From assembly GCF_004799445.1 (NCBI RefSeq), contig NZ_SSNA01000013.1, forward strand, positions 1-39,116: 39,116 nt of DNA, written 5' to 3'. Below the pieces are notes generated by a model. It had not been told where the DNA came from. It was given only the letters and a program-made list of their open reading frames with translations, and did not search any database. This DNA comes from Bradyrhizobium sp. GTDB lineage: Bacteria > Pseudomonadota > Alphaproteobacteria > Rhizobiales > Xanthobacteraceae. The position numbers were made by a program, and so were the translations under genes. Below are positions 39,004 through 39,116 of the stretch, piece by piece. Position 1 is the stretch's first letter; each line of letters opens with the position of its first letter.

Positions 39004-39116
39004 AAACATTTAGGGAGGCGGCGTCCGGCCCTACCATCTGCTCGGGTTAATCGCGTCGGTTTGACCATCAACCCGTCACTTCCGGTCTTCCGTGGTGGTC
39101 TCAACCGGTCGACGCA

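Overview
The window looks like chromosomal DNA from a Bradyrhizobium-type alphaproteobacterium (Nitrobacteraceae). The signs are high GC with strong third-position bias, TRAP and tripartite efflux systems, two Crp/Fnr-family regulators, promoter-like GGAAC-N16/17-CGTT sites of the alphaproteobacterial general stress sigma factor EcfG, and short intergenic repeats of a kind I associate with this family. The genus is an inference from these traits; no rRNA or other marker is present.

Bases 1-30556 are dense, ordinary-looking chromosome. From left to right: an RND efflux operon (membrane fusion protein plus the start of the permease, on the minus strand, with a repeat between them); an ACS-type MFS transporter; a YcaQ/AlkX-like protein; an OmpA-like lipoprotein-sized protein behind a perfect CRP-type palindrome; a GT39-type glycosyltransferase; a pair made of a secreted FecR-domain protein and a proline/serine-linked outer-membrane beta-barrel; a VOC/PhnB-like gene with no usable start; a Tat-exported alpha/beta hydrolase; a His-rich cupin; CsbD; FKBP; a YwrD-like gamma-glutamyltransferase; trhO-slyX; a Cache-PAS-GGDEF diguanylate cyclase; three small stress-type genes; convergent hemE and a divergent hemC; a GMC oxidoreductase; a cytochrome c/beta-propeller protein; a metallophosphoesterase convergent with a CarS-like membrane protein; and a TRAP operon (dctP, fused dctQM, 2-hydroxyacid dehydrogenase).

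Bases 30557-39116 are different: gene density drops, the genes are small, and there are three remnants (a tRNA-Met-like 3' fragment, the first 20 codons of an alpha-glucosidase, and a frameshifted C-terminal piece of an ABC transporter permease domain). The intact genes are mostly small exported, membrane or hydrophilic proteins together with a ferritin-like protein, a VIT1/CCC1-type metal transporter and two Crp/Fnr-family regulators. This looks like an accessory or rearranged region entered next to a tRNA remnant and enriched for stress genes.

The thread linking the accessory region to the 18-kb cluster is regulation and paralogy. Two secreted Asp-Arg-repeat proteins (18071-18343 and 32462-32722) share the same signal peptide, glycine-rich head and charged tail. 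Perfect EcfG-type promoter matches precede the genes at 18610-18825 and 34178-34420, and near matches precede those at 31606, 32462 and 33195. A FixK/FNR-type box sits between a Crp/Fnr-family gene and the VIT gene. A second shared element, a TACGKA-GTTY-TMCGTA palindrome, occurs upstream of the diguanylate cyclase and again at the right edge of the window. The Asp-Arg protein family and its stress-promoter neighbourhood is the best candidate for something undescribed here.
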